Source: Hedera helix
Lineage: Eukaryota; Streptophyta; Magnoliopsida; Apiales; Araliaceae
Length of the DNA stretch: 64,000 bases
Assembly (NCBI GenBank): GCA_947179155.2
Contig: OX359273.1
Location: 39,888,523-39,952,522 of the forward strand
Direction: 5' to 3'
The translations under genes and the position numbers were made by a program. This document shows, piece by piece, positions 13,357-26,670 of this stretch. The notes beneath the pieces are model-generated. The model ran no database searches, was not told the origin of the DNA, and saw nothing but the letters and a program-made list of their open reading frames with translations. The stretch's first letter is position 1, and the number at the start of each line of letters is the position of its first letter.

Positions 13357-14288
13357 AGGATCGTATAATGTTTAGACTTTAGCGGCCATACTGTTCGTCT
13401 TACTGTAAGGTTGAGGTTATTGTGGTCCAAAGAATTTATGCGGTCTCTGATTAAAAATCCGGAAATTACATGGTTTTTTTTTTTATAATTTATTTACTGT
13501 TGGGTAAAAATTTAAATACTACTCGTAGTTATCTACTGCGCGGATTCCTCTCCCTGTTTGTTGGCTTAGTTATTTTCTTACTTTTATTTTTCCTACTTTC
13601 ATAAAATATACTAACATAAATTAGATATTCTCCACAAAAAAAAATATATGCATTCTTGAAGAAGACTAAGGAATAGTTGTTCTAAGATAAAATTAGATTT
13701 GTAAAAGTTTCTCCACCTAAGTGAAAGAGTTTATTATTTTTATAGTAAGAAAATTTCAAATCCCGGAGAGGAGTTTGGGGACTAGACTAGTTATATATAT
13801 CAGGAATATAGTGAACTAAGATATACTGTTGTGTTTGGTATTTCTCTATCTCTATCTTTTTACTTTGATTCACTAAAAAATTTAAGTATATAATTTAACA
13901 AAATTATTTAAAAAATAGAGTTAAAATTTAAAAATATCAAAAAATAAATTAATCTATTCAACTCCTCTCCTCCTAGATTAATTATTGTCTCATCGGACCT
14001 TAACAATCTTTGTAGAGTCCAATATTTTTAAATAAGTTTTCCTAATATATATATATATTAGGTATTGAAATATCTAAAGAAGTCTAATAGGAGCAGTAAT
14101 CAAAGACTCTAATATAATATATTTTATTATAAAAATCTAATATTAATCAAACATTATAATCAAAAATATTAATAAATATAAATCTAATAGTAATTAAACT
14201 GTCTGATATAATAATTCATATATATTAAAAAAATGAATAGTAATTAAGTAATCTAATATATATATATATATATAAAGCATGAATCAAT
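13357..14288. other. AT-rich intergenic DNA
   Basis: No gene seen. Short TA runs occur (about 14049-14060 and 14259-14274), together with recurring short words such as taatattaatca and tctaatagtaat. Nothing in it points to a function. Confidence 0.4.
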
Positions 14289-14498
14289 AGCATACCTCAC
14301 TAAACAACATACTTAGCTTACCCTCTTTAGAGACAGACCCGGCGACGGTTTGATCCGTCGCTATAGGTTCGTTCGTTGCGATATGTTGTCCGTCGCTAAA
14401 AGTTTTAGCGACGGACGAACCTATGACGACGGACCAAACCATCGCCGAGTCTGTCGCTAAAGGGGATAAGCTAAGTATGTTGTTTAGTAAAGTATGCT
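14289..14498. mobile_element. Foldback (palindromic) MITE with cgacgg-rich core
   Basis: Almost the entire 210 bp is one inverted repeat. The left arm starts agcatacctcactaaacaac and the right arm, reverse-complemented, starts agcatactttactaaacaac. Both arms then continue through catacttagctta and the gacagac/cggcgacgg and ccgtcgct blocks. The centre is around 14385-14405. The terminal cactaaac could suggest a CACTA origin, but a target duplication could not be defined because the flanks are TA and TC microsatellites. Confidence 0.75.
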
Positions 14499-14536
14499 GT
14501 CCATCCATGCTCTCTCTCTCTCTCTCTATATATATG

Positions 14537-14570
<34 letters not shown>

Positions 14571-14898
14571 TTATAATATTATACATACATGATATATATG
14601 TATATTATTATATATTATAAGTATAATTTTATTGATTCATAAATATTTAATTTATTGAGAGAAAAAGAGTTTGGGAATGATTTTTAGAAAGAAGAGTTTT
14701 ATAAGAGATAGAATTTAGAAAGAAACGACATTTGACTTTATCCAAATTGAATTAAGTCAAACTCGGTTAATTGACTCGTGATGAACGAAGTTGACTCAGA
14801 ATAATTGAATTTGAGATCACTTCTTACGATTATTATAACGAAATTGACTCGAAATAATTGAATTTGGGATCGCCTCTTGCATTGTTTTATATATATAT

Positions 14899-14991
14899 GT
14901 AATTGATATTTTCACAAGTTAATTTGATACTTACACAAGTGGGTCTCATTTGATCTTGTGAAAATATTAAATTAACTTGTAAAAATATTAA

Positions 14992-15026
<35 letters not shown>

Positions 15027-15175
15027 GGGAAGTGACACAAGAATTTTTAATATTCTTACATATAAACTGTCGTTTTAAACTTATAACGACGGTCAAAACC
15101 GTCGTTATAAACTTATAACGACACTTACTTTTCATATGAAAATATTAAAATATTTTGTGAAAATATTAGTTTCCC
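14899..15175. repeat. Hairpin-forming repeat pair, probable MITE remnants
   Basis: At about 14899-14990, gatattttcacaagttaattt is answered by attaaattaacttgt and aaaatatta in reverse complement, making a long stem. At 15063-15121 a second unit has aaacttataacgacg-type words and a perfect core palindrome, cgacggtcaaaaccgtcg. TC and TA microsatellites lie between them (about 14991-15027). Confidence 0.6.
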
Positions 15176-16335
15176 ATATATATAGTGCTCATTTGAGAAC
15201 ATGTAAGTAGATATAATCACATGTTACTGTTATTAAACTAGTAACTTAATATTTTAAAAATAAGCATAAAATGATAATACATTATTAATATTTTCAAAAT
15301 TTACAAAATACGGAGTATTTTACAAATGAATATTAATGGAGAGCGGAGATATTTGAAGATTTGTCTGTCCTCTTCAAGAAACACGTTTTTCTGGTTAAAA
15401 AAGAAAAGGTGGTTTCCGATAACCCGCCATAAAATGGCCTCATATGGTGTCTTTTCTTTTACTAAAAGAAGACAAACTTTAGTGGGAACATCCCGCCACG
15501 ATACGTAGTGGCTCTGTCACTATTTTATCCAAAAAAAAGTTTCTTTTTTTTGTTGTTGTTGTTGTAGTGCATATTCTAAAATCATACATCTATATTTTTC
15601 TTGTTCATTCTAAAAAAATTAAGATATACATTCTTATTTTTTAATTATAAAGTAATTATTAACATAATTTACTCTCAATTAATTGAGTACTATCATATCA
15701 TTGTTATTATATTTCTATTAATATTAAAAATCGAAATATTTGAAGAAAAAAATTTCTTTAAAAGTGGTCGTTGTATGTATACTATAATTCTGATAAAGAG
15801 TACTACACGTCTACTAAAGGTTAATTTTTTTTCTAATGTTATAGTTTTACTAATTAAACCTAAATAATTGTTTTTGATGCCTAATATAACTAGACTAGAA
15901 ACAATGGTTATAATACTCCATCCGATATAAAATTAGAGATATAATTTATTTTTTGAGATTAAATAATGACATATTAAAATTTAAAATTCGCACGACTCAC
16001 AAAAATTTAGAATAAAATAAATTTTGTGATTAATAGTTTTTCTTATATACTATTCAATATTTATAATTATTATATCAACTAAAACTAAATAATTTTATAT
16101 TAATTTAAAATTTAAAATTTTATTATTTGATTTAAAAAATTAAATTATATATTTAATTTTGAAATAAAAAGAATATTAACAAAGGTTATAAACATCAACA
16201 TAATTGGTCAAAAAGAAGTTAGAAATGTTGTTCACGACTCTTTATAATATTAGGTCTTCTAAGTCCATTGCTAAGGCTTAAAATGGGCCAGTATGTTTCA
16301 AGGCGCGCAAGCAAAGGCGCGCGTGCTTGCATGCA

Positions 16336-16338
<3 letters not shown>

Positions 16339-16378
<40 letters not shown>
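16339..16378. repeat. (TA)n microsatellite
   Basis: TA run directly after a CpG-rich patch (caaggcgcgcaagcaaaggc). Confidence 0.95.
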
Positions 16379-16381
<3 letters not shown>

Positions 16382-17078
16382 GCAAATATTCTTTTTTCCC
16401 ATCGCCTTACTCTGAGCCCCACATATACATGTGTAACTGTCTGTCACATTGTTCCTCAAGTTTATGTATATAATAATGAGTATAAATACATAATAATTAA
16501 ATATTATATTTATTTATATTATTAAAAAATAAGATATAATATTAAAATTTATATTATACTTTACTTTTTAATTGTGTAAATAAATATAATATTTAATTAT
16601 TTAGTAGGTAGACTTGTCATATATATAAATAGAATTTTCATTCCATATGATGAGTAAAAGCTAATGATTAGCCGATCATTAATTTATAGAATTAAGAAAA
16701 AATAAGGTATCTAAAAATAGCCTGATAAGCTGATTTTAAATGCGCCTGGCTCTTTATCATGAGCTTTCCAATATATTTCAAACTTAATATTCTGGGCCAG
16801 AAGTTGAAACAAACACTATTATTCGCCTCAATAACTGTTTAAGAAAAGCTAAAAATAATAAGCGTGAGCTCTTTAGTTTAGTCAAGATAATTCGTTTTAT
16901 ATATATTGTCAACTTGTAAAAAAGTAATTAGACTTTGAGACAATATTATATTACACAAAAAATCATAACAATAACAAGAGTCCATTTGAGAAGGAATAAA
17001 TTGAAGTCCAAACAATTGACTTTCCTTTTGCTGTGAATGGCATATACAATCTACTTGCAAGTACCATATTCATGCATG

Positions 17079-17080
<2 letters not shown>

Positions 17081-17136
<56 letters not shown>
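17081..17136. repeat. (TA)n microsatellite
   Basis: Uninterrupted AT dinucleotide run of about 56 bases. Confidence 0.95.
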
Positions 17137-17138
<2 letters not shown>

Positions 17139-20100
17139 TGTGCAAAAATACCTATTAATTATTATACCTCCTCACCCCAAGAGAAAGAGAGAGCCAACTA
17201 TAGTTGTTAATTTCTTCAAAATGTATGTTCAAAAAACAAAGGCCCGTTCACAAAATTACAATTATTAAAGATGTATTTTTGCTTTATATATTTTTATTCT
17301 AAAAATAATAAATTATTAGTATAATGGTAATGTAAATTTTGATAAAAAGTTTTTAATTTTTTTTGTAATTTTGTCTATAAAAAAAAGAATCTTTTTGTGA
17401 AACAATTGATTTATTATATATATACAAATAGGACTATTTTTGTGAGACAGGTGTGTAAAATTAAAGTGGCTTACCTAAAAGTTGAAAAACAGAACATATA
17501 TGCATGTCTATATTTACTTTGATCAGTCAGATAAGAAAACAATATTCTTCAGCTAGCAGTTTTTTCCAGTGCCTTTATACATAAAAGTTAAAGGTTGGTT
17601 TAAAGCGGTTTTGCTTCAAATCTTTATTCCCAGCCCCATCCACTATAAAAAAAAAAGATAAGGCATCAGGATATCAAGGCAAGAGAGGTTTTTACTCAAA
17701 TAAGTACCAAAATTAGATATACATTTGTTTTAATCTATTTCAAAATTAAGAATATTTATTTTGTCTTGCCGTTAGAATTTCTAGTGACAAGACTCTCATA
17801 ACAAAAATATCTCCCGTTTTAATTGCCGAAATAGTAATCTAACAACCGGTTGTTATAAATGCAGCCCATATATATATATATATATATATATTGGAGTATA
17901 AAATAAAGTGACATTATAGATGCATTAGCTCGTTACATGAACAAATATTTAGAAACATGATTAATTATTTCCTTTTATGGAGTATTTGTTAGCTTCTCGC
18001 TATCTAAATTCCAGGGAAGAATTAACGAATCGTATAAAGATCCAGCCATCGATCAGGCTACCCAAGTTATCAAAGCCTGAGATTGAAAATATAAGCATTT
18101 CGAGTAAAAGAAAGTAGCCCATGACACAACAAGATAAGTAACAAAATGTGCATTTTATTTCATTTTCCTTTGCATTCTCTTTATTTATATATATAGTAGA
18201 AGTCTGAAGTCATTTATTTTCTAAATTTACATGGACTTGGAGGGAAAGTCTCAACTTTGAGGGAATAGGTTGACATTACCTGTTACACGAAGTCTTGCCT
18301 GGAGATCCATTCTTCGAGTTACAACTTTCGGGTTAACAGCATTAGGAGAAGCCAAGGTAAAGTATAATTAGTTTTGTGATCAAAACTCCGCCAGTTCCTT
18401 CAGCAAAGATACAACCTCTGCTGATGATCTGAGAAGATATCTTGCACTTGACCGCTTCCGTCCAACTGTACAAGAGAAATAGTTTTCGGTTTTGAGGTCG
18501 AGAACAGATGAACCTTCGTGCACTGGCATTTGGTCTCGCATTGCAGACCACCAACCAGTTCCATTCCCATTATTGCATGGTTTCTTCTCTGAGGCTGAAA
18601 AGGGCTGCGTTGAGGTGCTGCAAGATGGTATGGATCTGCTATTGTTTGCAGATAGATTTGAAGTGGATCCATTGGCAGGACTGGCTGGATTGGCTCTTGC
18701 TGTAGTTGCGGCAGAAAGCTCTGGCTCAAAAAAAGTGTAAATGTCTTCGTCCTGAATCAAAACAACCCAATTACAAACCATGTATTTTGTCCCATTAAGA
18801 AGAAACGAGAAATGTGTGAATGTAGATATATACAAACGACCGTATAATAAGCCCTTCTATCTGTTTTTTTACCGAGTAGTTAGTTCATCAGCTTGCTTTT
18901 CCCACAAAGAACTTTGATAGATGACATATGATGAAACTTGGGAGCACATAATAAAATGATAATATGGTGGGATAGGTCAATGTTATGCTGGAAATCAGAT
19001 CATTGAGCATATTTAACAATAAAAGCTGACCATGCAAAAGAAGAATGAAATCGATATTTTGATTTTTAAGTTCAAATCGTTTGGAATTTTTGTCATACAT
19101 TAATTGACCGTTGATAAATACAAGGGGGAGGAGATGAAAATATGTATACACACACAGAGAGAGACAAATGCATACCAAAATTAGTTAACAATATTATGAT
19201 TCACTGCCACTATAGGATAATATCCTCAAACAAGAGCATATCTATATTATCAATAGAAAACTGCTTATTAAGCATAAAAGATCACATACCTTCGGCAGAA
19301 AGTGGCCGATACACAAGACATAGTCAATGGGTGCATTCATGTCATTGTTATGAACTATTTCTCCCAATATACGATCGATTGCTGCACCCTGATTAGAGAT
19401 GAAGTTGGATAAGCATAAAAATGCAATTCTACAACGTACACAGCAGGAAATAGATTTTCATCGGTAACCAAATGCATGCACCTTAGTCACACCAGCTGCT
19501 CGGGCCTCAACAGAACGGCTACCTTGGACAACTTCAACTAAAGCATTTGAGATTGGACCTGTCCACAAGTGCTGTAACAGATCCTTCGACTGAAGCCTTC
19601 CAAACTCAATATCTATAATTGTCATCACAATATCAAGAAAATACAAGGAAAGAATTACAAGGACATCAAAGAAATTATTAGACATAAACAGCAATGATGA
19701 TTTCAGATTAAATTGAGATTTAAAATAAATAAAAAGAAGCAGAAGAAGATTAAGAACAGACACCTGCAAACTTATAATTCCACACAAGTGAAGTCTCACG
19801 AAGCTGAAAATTAGACCGGGGTGTCCTCTCGGTGAAATACTCGAAAACACGCTGAAATGATTTACAAGAATCATGGCTTTGTATTTTGAAGAACTTATAT
19901 AAAGAAGAATAAGTATTTCAAGTATTATAATCTGCACCTTTACACTCTCAACCCAATCCATGTGTAGATTTTCCGGCATTGTTGTCATCCATTTTCCCTG
20001 TGTAAAACGTAGAAACATACCATGTTCTGCGGACAACCACATATTAAATTCCCCAAAGTTCTGCAGGAGGAGTCAGAGTCAGCAAGGAAGAATTTGCTAA

Positions 20101-21559
20101 GATTAGAGAGATCATGGGTGAGAGGAGACTACCTTGTCCAGGACACTCCTGCCACTCCCACTAAGGACAACAACTGTAGTCATTGGGTCATCACACAGCT
20201 TCCTTAAGGTTTTTTTTAGATCTGGGTGCAATTTAGGCTGCATTTCTTTGAACTGATCCACCCTTCTACCTTGAACTTCTACTGGTTCAGTAAGTGTTGC
20301 ATTGAATCCCTGTATAGAAAGCACAGAGAATTAGAAAATTATAGGGACATCTCACTCTTACCTAAATACCATATTTTTTAATCCTGAGAACAGCTTTCTT
20401 TAGAACTGCTGGAGCTACATTGCATATATAATGGGGATAAATTGACATTTCATATTTTGACAAAGTACAACATTAGTGAACTGAAACATCATACAAATCA
20501 GATAATACAGTGACATGAACTTTGAGAAAAACATCATTTTGCGAGGAAAGATCAAATAGCTTCATTTCTGAAATTACTGGAGACAAGCTTGGTAAAAAAT
20601 GTGTGTTTCTGGCCTACAAAATAGAAAAGAAATGGGTACCACTATGATGAGTAATCAATTAGCTCTTTTGAGGTTTAAACATGAAAAGAAATGGGTACCA
20701 GTATGAGTAATCGATTATTAGATTGTGAATAAATTTCAACTGCATCATTGGTCTGAAGTGAAGGTGGAATCTGTTTTGTCCTCAGCTGAGCTTCAACAAT
20801 GGTATCACTGAGTTCGCTAATCAGAAAAACAATAGAATTAAAAAACACATTGTATGAACATATAAGGAGAATATCAAAATGCTACAGAATGAAAAGTAGC
20901 ATATCTATAGAAAAATGTATAAGTAATTCCTGCATACACAAGCAGATTACCTCTCTTTATGCACAAGCTTCTATACCTATTTACTAACAGCATATGCTGA
21001 AACACACGTGAACTTTACCGCCAAGTCAATAAACAATAAGAATGGTATTTTGCCGAGAGACAAATCTCAATGACAAGCATACAAACGGCATGTATATATC
21101 TATTTTCTTTCTTCATTACAAATTCAAATGATAATTTCAGCGGTAACATAACCTACACATTACCCTCTTTTACTTTCCAATTGATATGAAAATTTAACTC
21201 AGAAACTGGAACTCTAAACTAAACTTGTTCAATCTCAACAGACAAAATTTACTTACGATTACATCATGCACCTAAAACCTAGCTTATCTCTCCATGTTGA
21301 GCCTTGGTTATAAATCTATATACAAAGTTTAGACCTGAATTACTCATATGTGGCTAAATGACATAGGTGTGCGACTCAAGGACCTCTGTGATAGTGCCAA
21401 GGACTTGTCTCCAATTCTACAGAATCGATAAAATCTTTGGAGGGTCCAAGGGTGTCACAAGCGTGTTAAGCCACTGCAAAGATATAGACACACCAGGCTC
21501 GTCCTTTTATCTCAAGGTTAACAATCAGTCAATTGTGATCATTTAACACCTTTTTCTGC

Positions 21560-21960
21560 ATTTCCCAGTGGCTAGGCAGCGGTGTTCTTATTTGGTTTGT
21601 TGGGGGAGTGTGGGTTTCTTCTTCTAGCTTGGAGAGCCTCCAACTTTTAATATTTGAGGGGTCTGGTGGCAATAAAGATGGTAAGATCTAATGGAGGCTC
21701 GTCAGCATTACAACTTTATGGGGTGTATGAACACAGAGGAATGCTAGGATCTTAATTGGCAAGTTCTATGAATGTCCACATGCTTTGTGTTGCCTCAGCA
21801 ATGGGTGTTTTCATGGGGGTGTCTTCGTCTAATTTTCATAGGAATTGGAGGGTTATTCTCCTTGAGGATGTTGGGATTGTTTCCATTTGTTTTGTCTATT
21901 TTATTTCCCTTTGGTGGACTTCGTGTCTGCCTTTGCAATGTAATCTTTATCTCTACTAAA
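21560..21960 (+). mobile_element. LINE 3'-end remnant in a TPS1 intron
   Basis: With frame changes, this reads like the tail of a plant non-LTR retrotransposon ORF2: a GFLLLAWRA-like zinc-binding segment, then GGNKDGK, ITTLWGV and RNARIL. That order is usual at the end of plant LINE reverse transcriptases. Stops and frameshifts show it is dead. It lies in the intron between exons 10 and 11 of TPS1, in the opposite orientation. Confidence 0.5.
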
Positions 21961-23162
21961 ACATCTTTTATCTAAAAAGATAAACTAAGCTAAGTGAATA
22001 GTATGAATCTGAACCTGGAAAGCTAGACAAGACATTAACAAGTTATGGAAAAGACGGATTTAGTTGTTATAGATCGGTACTAGTTGAAGCAGAAGAGTAG
22101 CATTAACATGAAACTATGAGAATATATTGAGAAAAATTGATGCTAGAAATTGAAAATAGTGAATATTAAATGCATTTTGTTTCTCATATTAGGCACCATT
22201 ATTAACAAACAACTGGTTAATAAAGTTTAAGTGCATATAGAAGCGGATTATCACAAAATTTATTATATATTCCCCCTGGGCTCCTCACGGCTCAGACTTG
22301 GCACTCATTAGAGGGAATTCCTGTGTGAATCTTTTTTCATGTTATTGTACACTGAATAAATCAAATATTGAACTGAAAAACCTTCTGAGTTAAGACAGCT
22401 TTTACTTTCTCACCTGTAACTTGTTAGAGTAGATGAATAACAAGGAGAATTTTTATCATTTTGAGCTTTCACAACAATACAACAAGAACATTATTCAGAA
22501 TAAGTATTCATAACTTAAACATACAAAAGACCATAATTTCCATGATGTTGCACATATAAGATGAAGTTCATGTACCTTATAAAGGTTTCAGCCCATTCTT
22601 GGGATGTATGAGTAGTCACTTGCATGTAGTTATGATGGTGTCGTTTTTCCCTTTCATCAGATGGCATATTCAAAGCATAACCAATTGAAGCAGCAAGTTC
22701 AGAAATGTTCCATGGGTTTACCAAAATTGCTCCAGCACCAAGTGACTGTGCTGCGCCTGCAAACTACAAAAATAATACAAAAAGTAATTAAACTAATAAA
22801 GACTTACTAACTATGGGATGCAATTACAGCTTGTGTCATACTTTTCTATGAACACAAGACATAAGAAACAGTGCACATTTAAGAAACCTGTTCAGATAGT
22901 TTTTACTGCAAGTAACTTAAAGCCCAGAATCAGTGATCATTAAAATTACAACAAATTCTGAGGTGGAATAGAGTATAGAGTAAATAAGTCATTGGGGGTT
23001 TTTTCTACTACTTGGAACATTAAATATTCACAAATAACCCAAGGCATCAAAACTACTGAATTATATCCATCTGGAATGCTTATTTTACTCACAGAGGTAT
23101 CACTCATGCTAGTCCTTTGAAGTTAATCTCTTAGTGGTCGAGTTACTTTTTAATACTGGTAT

Positions 23163-23290
23163 TTTATAGTGTGGGAAATGGTTCTCAAATTCGATTTTGG
23201 GAAGATATTTGGTTAGGTGATCACTCTTTCTTGAAATCTTTCCCGAGACCATATCGCCTGCCTTTCTTTTTTACACAATTCTCCTAGGGT
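23163..23290 (+). mobile_element. LINE zf-RVT fragment in a TPS1 intron
   Basis: One frame reads VGNGSQIRFWEDIWLGD followed by FLKSFPRPYRL and a stop. This matches the well-known start of the zinc-binding region (zf-RVT) of plant LINE reverse transcriptases. It is antisense to TPS1, in the intron between exons 9 and 10. Because the more C-terminal LINE piece lies on its 5' side at 21.6 kb, the two are probably separate insertions. Confidence 0.65.
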
Positions 23291-25296
23291 TGAATTTGTG
23301 ATTAGTGATAGGGACTCTTTTGATTAGGATTTTCACTTTTTTTGTAATCTGAACGGAGAGACTGAGGATTGAGTCACTCTCTTAGCCATCCTCAGCTCTG
23401 TCTCCTATTTTTATTTTTTTTCCTAACAGGAGATTCGGCTTTGGGCTCTTCCAATAATGCACTTGTAAATCCTTTGAGTTAATTATTTGTGGCCAAACTC
23501 CTAGAAACTTCCCCTTAACTTTTTGCATTTGCAAGGCAAAGGTTCCCTTGAATTGTGAATTGAGAATTTAGAAGAGGGAGGGTATAGATTTAGAAGAAAA
23601 TTTAGAGATGAAGATGAAGAACGGGAGAGAGAAAGTAGATCTGAGGATACAGAGAACAGAGAGAAATAGAGAGAAGGAAAAAACATAAATATTATTTATA
23701 AAAAGGATTTAAATTACATTTGCATAACATTCTAAGCTCAGAAGGTTTCCTTATATCACTACCAACTAATTAATGAAAAGATAACTATTTCCCTCCCACT
23801 ATGTAGTTGTTATTCTTTCTAATAAAATATCTTCTTTTATCTAAAAATAAATAAATAAAATAAGTTGATTTTTATCATCTCATTGAGTTATGAATTTTGG
23901 AAGCATGAAATATAATTGCAGCAGTAGAAAACAAACTGGTACTATATCTTTTCAAAACGAACAAAATCAGGACATGGATTGCTACTCAAAATTTTACGAT
24001 TCACAATTTTGGATTTTGGTATATAGGCTACCAATCTAACACATTATATTCCTTTCTAAAAGATAGCTTATAGGAGAAACAATCATATTAATTAGGCTTC
24101 ACAAGGAAGACATAACCTTTTTTGTAATTTAATACAATTAACAAGATAAATAGTAGTTGAATTTCAGCATCACCAGAAATTACAGTCAAAAAGAAAAAAT
24201 ATACTAAGTTACCTCACTTAGAATTAGAACCCCTTTCTTTGAGGCTTGGCAAGCGACAAACTCATAACTAACAAGATTCATTCCATCTCTCAGAGATGTA
24301 ACAAGCGCTACGTCTAAACAAGAAGTACACAAATAGAAAGTGAGACAAGAAGGGGGAAAAAAAGTGTAAGAAGTCAACCTGAAACTTTATAGAAGTATTT
24401 AATGAGCAGGTAAATATGATAAATAGCATCGACGATCCACGAAGTTTAGTGCAGTACAATCAAATGATAGAAATGATAGGGATGACAGCTATTAAAATTT
24501 AAAACAAATCTGAACACATCCAACCATTAACCTTGTATAAACTTTTGTCAGATGTAGAGGGTGTGTTTGTGGTGCATTCCCTTGAAGACGACTGTACAAG
24601 TTTGTTGGTGTAGTTGCTAGTACTATAAATAGCCAATCAGCAGTGTATATTTTCTATATATGGCCATCACTATGTCAATGCACAACATTTGGCATCCAAG
24701 TCTAATCCATATTTAATGTCGTACATGATATCTTAATTTTGATTAAATATTCATCAATGTTACAGTAAAAATATTAATAAGACATTCAATAGAATTTCAT
24801 TCAAACAACTTTACAAGAAGAAAAGGGAAATATTTTAGAGTACATCATCAGATCTGAATATTTAAAAGGCATAGAGAAAGCGTAACACATCTAGTATGAT
24901 AATCTAAGAGACTAGGCCACACTGAAAATGAAGGATACTGGAAAGAACACACATGGTCCGCTATGTGTGTATGTTTGTATTATGTCATCCGTCATTTGTG
25001 TCGCCATTAGTAGATTTAGATGGGGTGTCATAGGTTTCTCTGTATAGAAGCTTTACGAATTCAAGTAAATTAATCCAAGTCCTTTGAGAAGTAAATGGGT
25101 CAGCTGGTTCATGGTATCCGTGATCTTCTAATATGAAATCTTAAGGGTGTAAATACTAATATACTTCATGTGATTCTTAAAAATACTACCTTTTCTTTTT
25201 CTTATTTTTTGAACTACAGCTGACCCCAATTCCATGTTTCATAGAATTGTAGAGACTGATTTGATACAAGTGATTAAATGAAAGAGCATGCTCTCA

Positions 25297-25510
25297 AAAG
25301 TTTTTGAACCTCTGTGCGCTGCCATCTAAGGATGGCAGGAGATACCAACTACAGCTGGATCCTGTTCATAGCCCATAAAATTGCGGGGATCCACTGACAC
25401 AAGGGATTGAACGCAATAGCATAAACCTACAAGTAGAACAAATACCCCATGGCCCAAAAGGATTTGAACCCCTGCACCCTGCCCATTTGAGGGTTGCAGG
25501 AAATACCTCT
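25297..25510 (-). mobile_element. SINE-like tandem remnants in a TPS1 intron
   Basis: Two related segments occur, at about 25305-25350 and 25455-25510: gaacctctgtgcgctgcc... and gaacccctgcaccctgcc..., each followed by a ggcagg/ttgcagg and aatacc block. On the minus strand the second carries ggttcaaatcc, matching the B box of a tRNA-type pol III promoter. No A box or complete end was identified. Confidence 0.35.
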
Positions 25511-26413
25511 CATGATAGCAGCCGATGAGGAAATTGTATGAGTTTTTGCATCTTAAGGTTTCGTTATCTATAAAAGTGTTCCTTTAGCAGAATACAATTC
25601 AAATAATACAAAACAAGAGAACATAGGGTGGAAGACGCGAAGCTCACAACAAACAACAATGGTAAAGAAATGGAAAAAAGGAGGTACATGCCATCAATGT
25701 TGTTCCCCATTTTTCCACATATTTCCCATATACTTCAAAATTCAAATCCATTATTCTTCTTAATTTAGTAGCCCCGTGCAGACTGTTTAGTACTTTATTA
25801 AATCAACAATGCTTACATATACTGACCACATAAGCGATAAGTAAGGCACGAAAGTGATTACCAGTAGCAGCATATAATGCACATAATGAGTGAAAGTCGA
25901 GAGATCTATCCTGTAAATAAACAAGAAAAAATTTCAGAAACCATTACATTATTAGTTAAAATCAAGATTGTCAACAGAATAATGTTGAGAATAAAAGTTA
26001 AGCTGGAGAACTAACAAGATTGTAAACATTAAAGGTAGCAACAGCCCTTTTAGGCAGCGCAATGTTCTTTGCTTCCGAAGAATGTCAAGAAACACATAAC
26101 TTTGGTATATCAGAGAAAAGAAATCATTTTTTTATTTGATATCTAGAAGTGTATTAACAGTAAAAGACTCCAAAAGAGGCGCCATCACGGTACACGTAGA
26201 GCATAAAAACCAGGTGGATTAGAAAAAACACAGCCTACGAGAAATAAAAACACCCACGCCTCCTATAAAAACAAAAAAATTCCTCCTTTACAACGATCTC
26301 AAAAAACAAACTGAACTCTCCTGAAAAGTCAACAAAGGACACAACTGAATCACATTTCAAAAAACTACACTAGACATTTGAGAAACTTGTCATATTTACT
26401 TGTAATTCGGACA

Positions 26414-26670
26414 TACTTCCTGTGTTCCAAAATAGATATACATATTCCTTTTTTGTCAGCTCCAAAATTAGAGATACCTTTCTAATTTTAAGTTACAAAG
26501 TGACATGAAGTTCCTAACATGCCATTACTAATATTCTAGGTGGATTGAACACCATCATGTCACCACTATTACAATTCTAGCAAATGTTGAGGATATATTT
26601 GGAAAAATAAAATTTTCTTTAAAAGTCGTCGTTTTAGAAATGTATCTCTAATTTTGGAATGGAGGGAGTA
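26414..26670. mobile_element. Stowaway-like MITE in a TPS1 intron
   Basis: The element occupies 26416-26668 and is flanked by TA on both sides. Its ends are an imperfect inverted repeat, cttcctgtgttccaaaat against ctccctccattccaaaatt, followed inside by agatatac/agagatac. The ctccctcc...ttccaaaat terminus is typical of plant Stowaway (Tc1/mariner) MITEs. Length about 253 bp, with no coding capacity. Confidence 0.8.

Larger units (their letters stand above)
15176..18379. other. Intergenic region between the subtilase and TPS1 genes
   Basis: No supported gene. A Stowaway-like end, actccatccgatataaaatt, occurs at about 15917, but its partner end is not recognisable. Apart from TA microsatellites and short poly-A/T tracts the region is undistinguished. 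The part nearest 18379 (about 18180-18379) is probably the 3' UTR of the minus-strand TPS1 gene. Confidence 0.4.

Noticed and set aside
14284..14620. Open frames of 65-100 codons on both strands across the foldback element
   Set aside because: They come from the inverted repeat and the TC/TA microsatellites, and encode low-complexity Tyr-Ile runs.
18492..18740. Plus-strand ORFs over the TPS1 last exon
   Set aside because: Antisense shadows of the Ser-rich C-terminal TPS1 tail, which reads well on the minus strand.
25455..25480. tRNA gene
   Set aside because: Only a B-box-like word is present. No cloverleaf arms or A box could be assembled, so a SINE remnant is the better reading.
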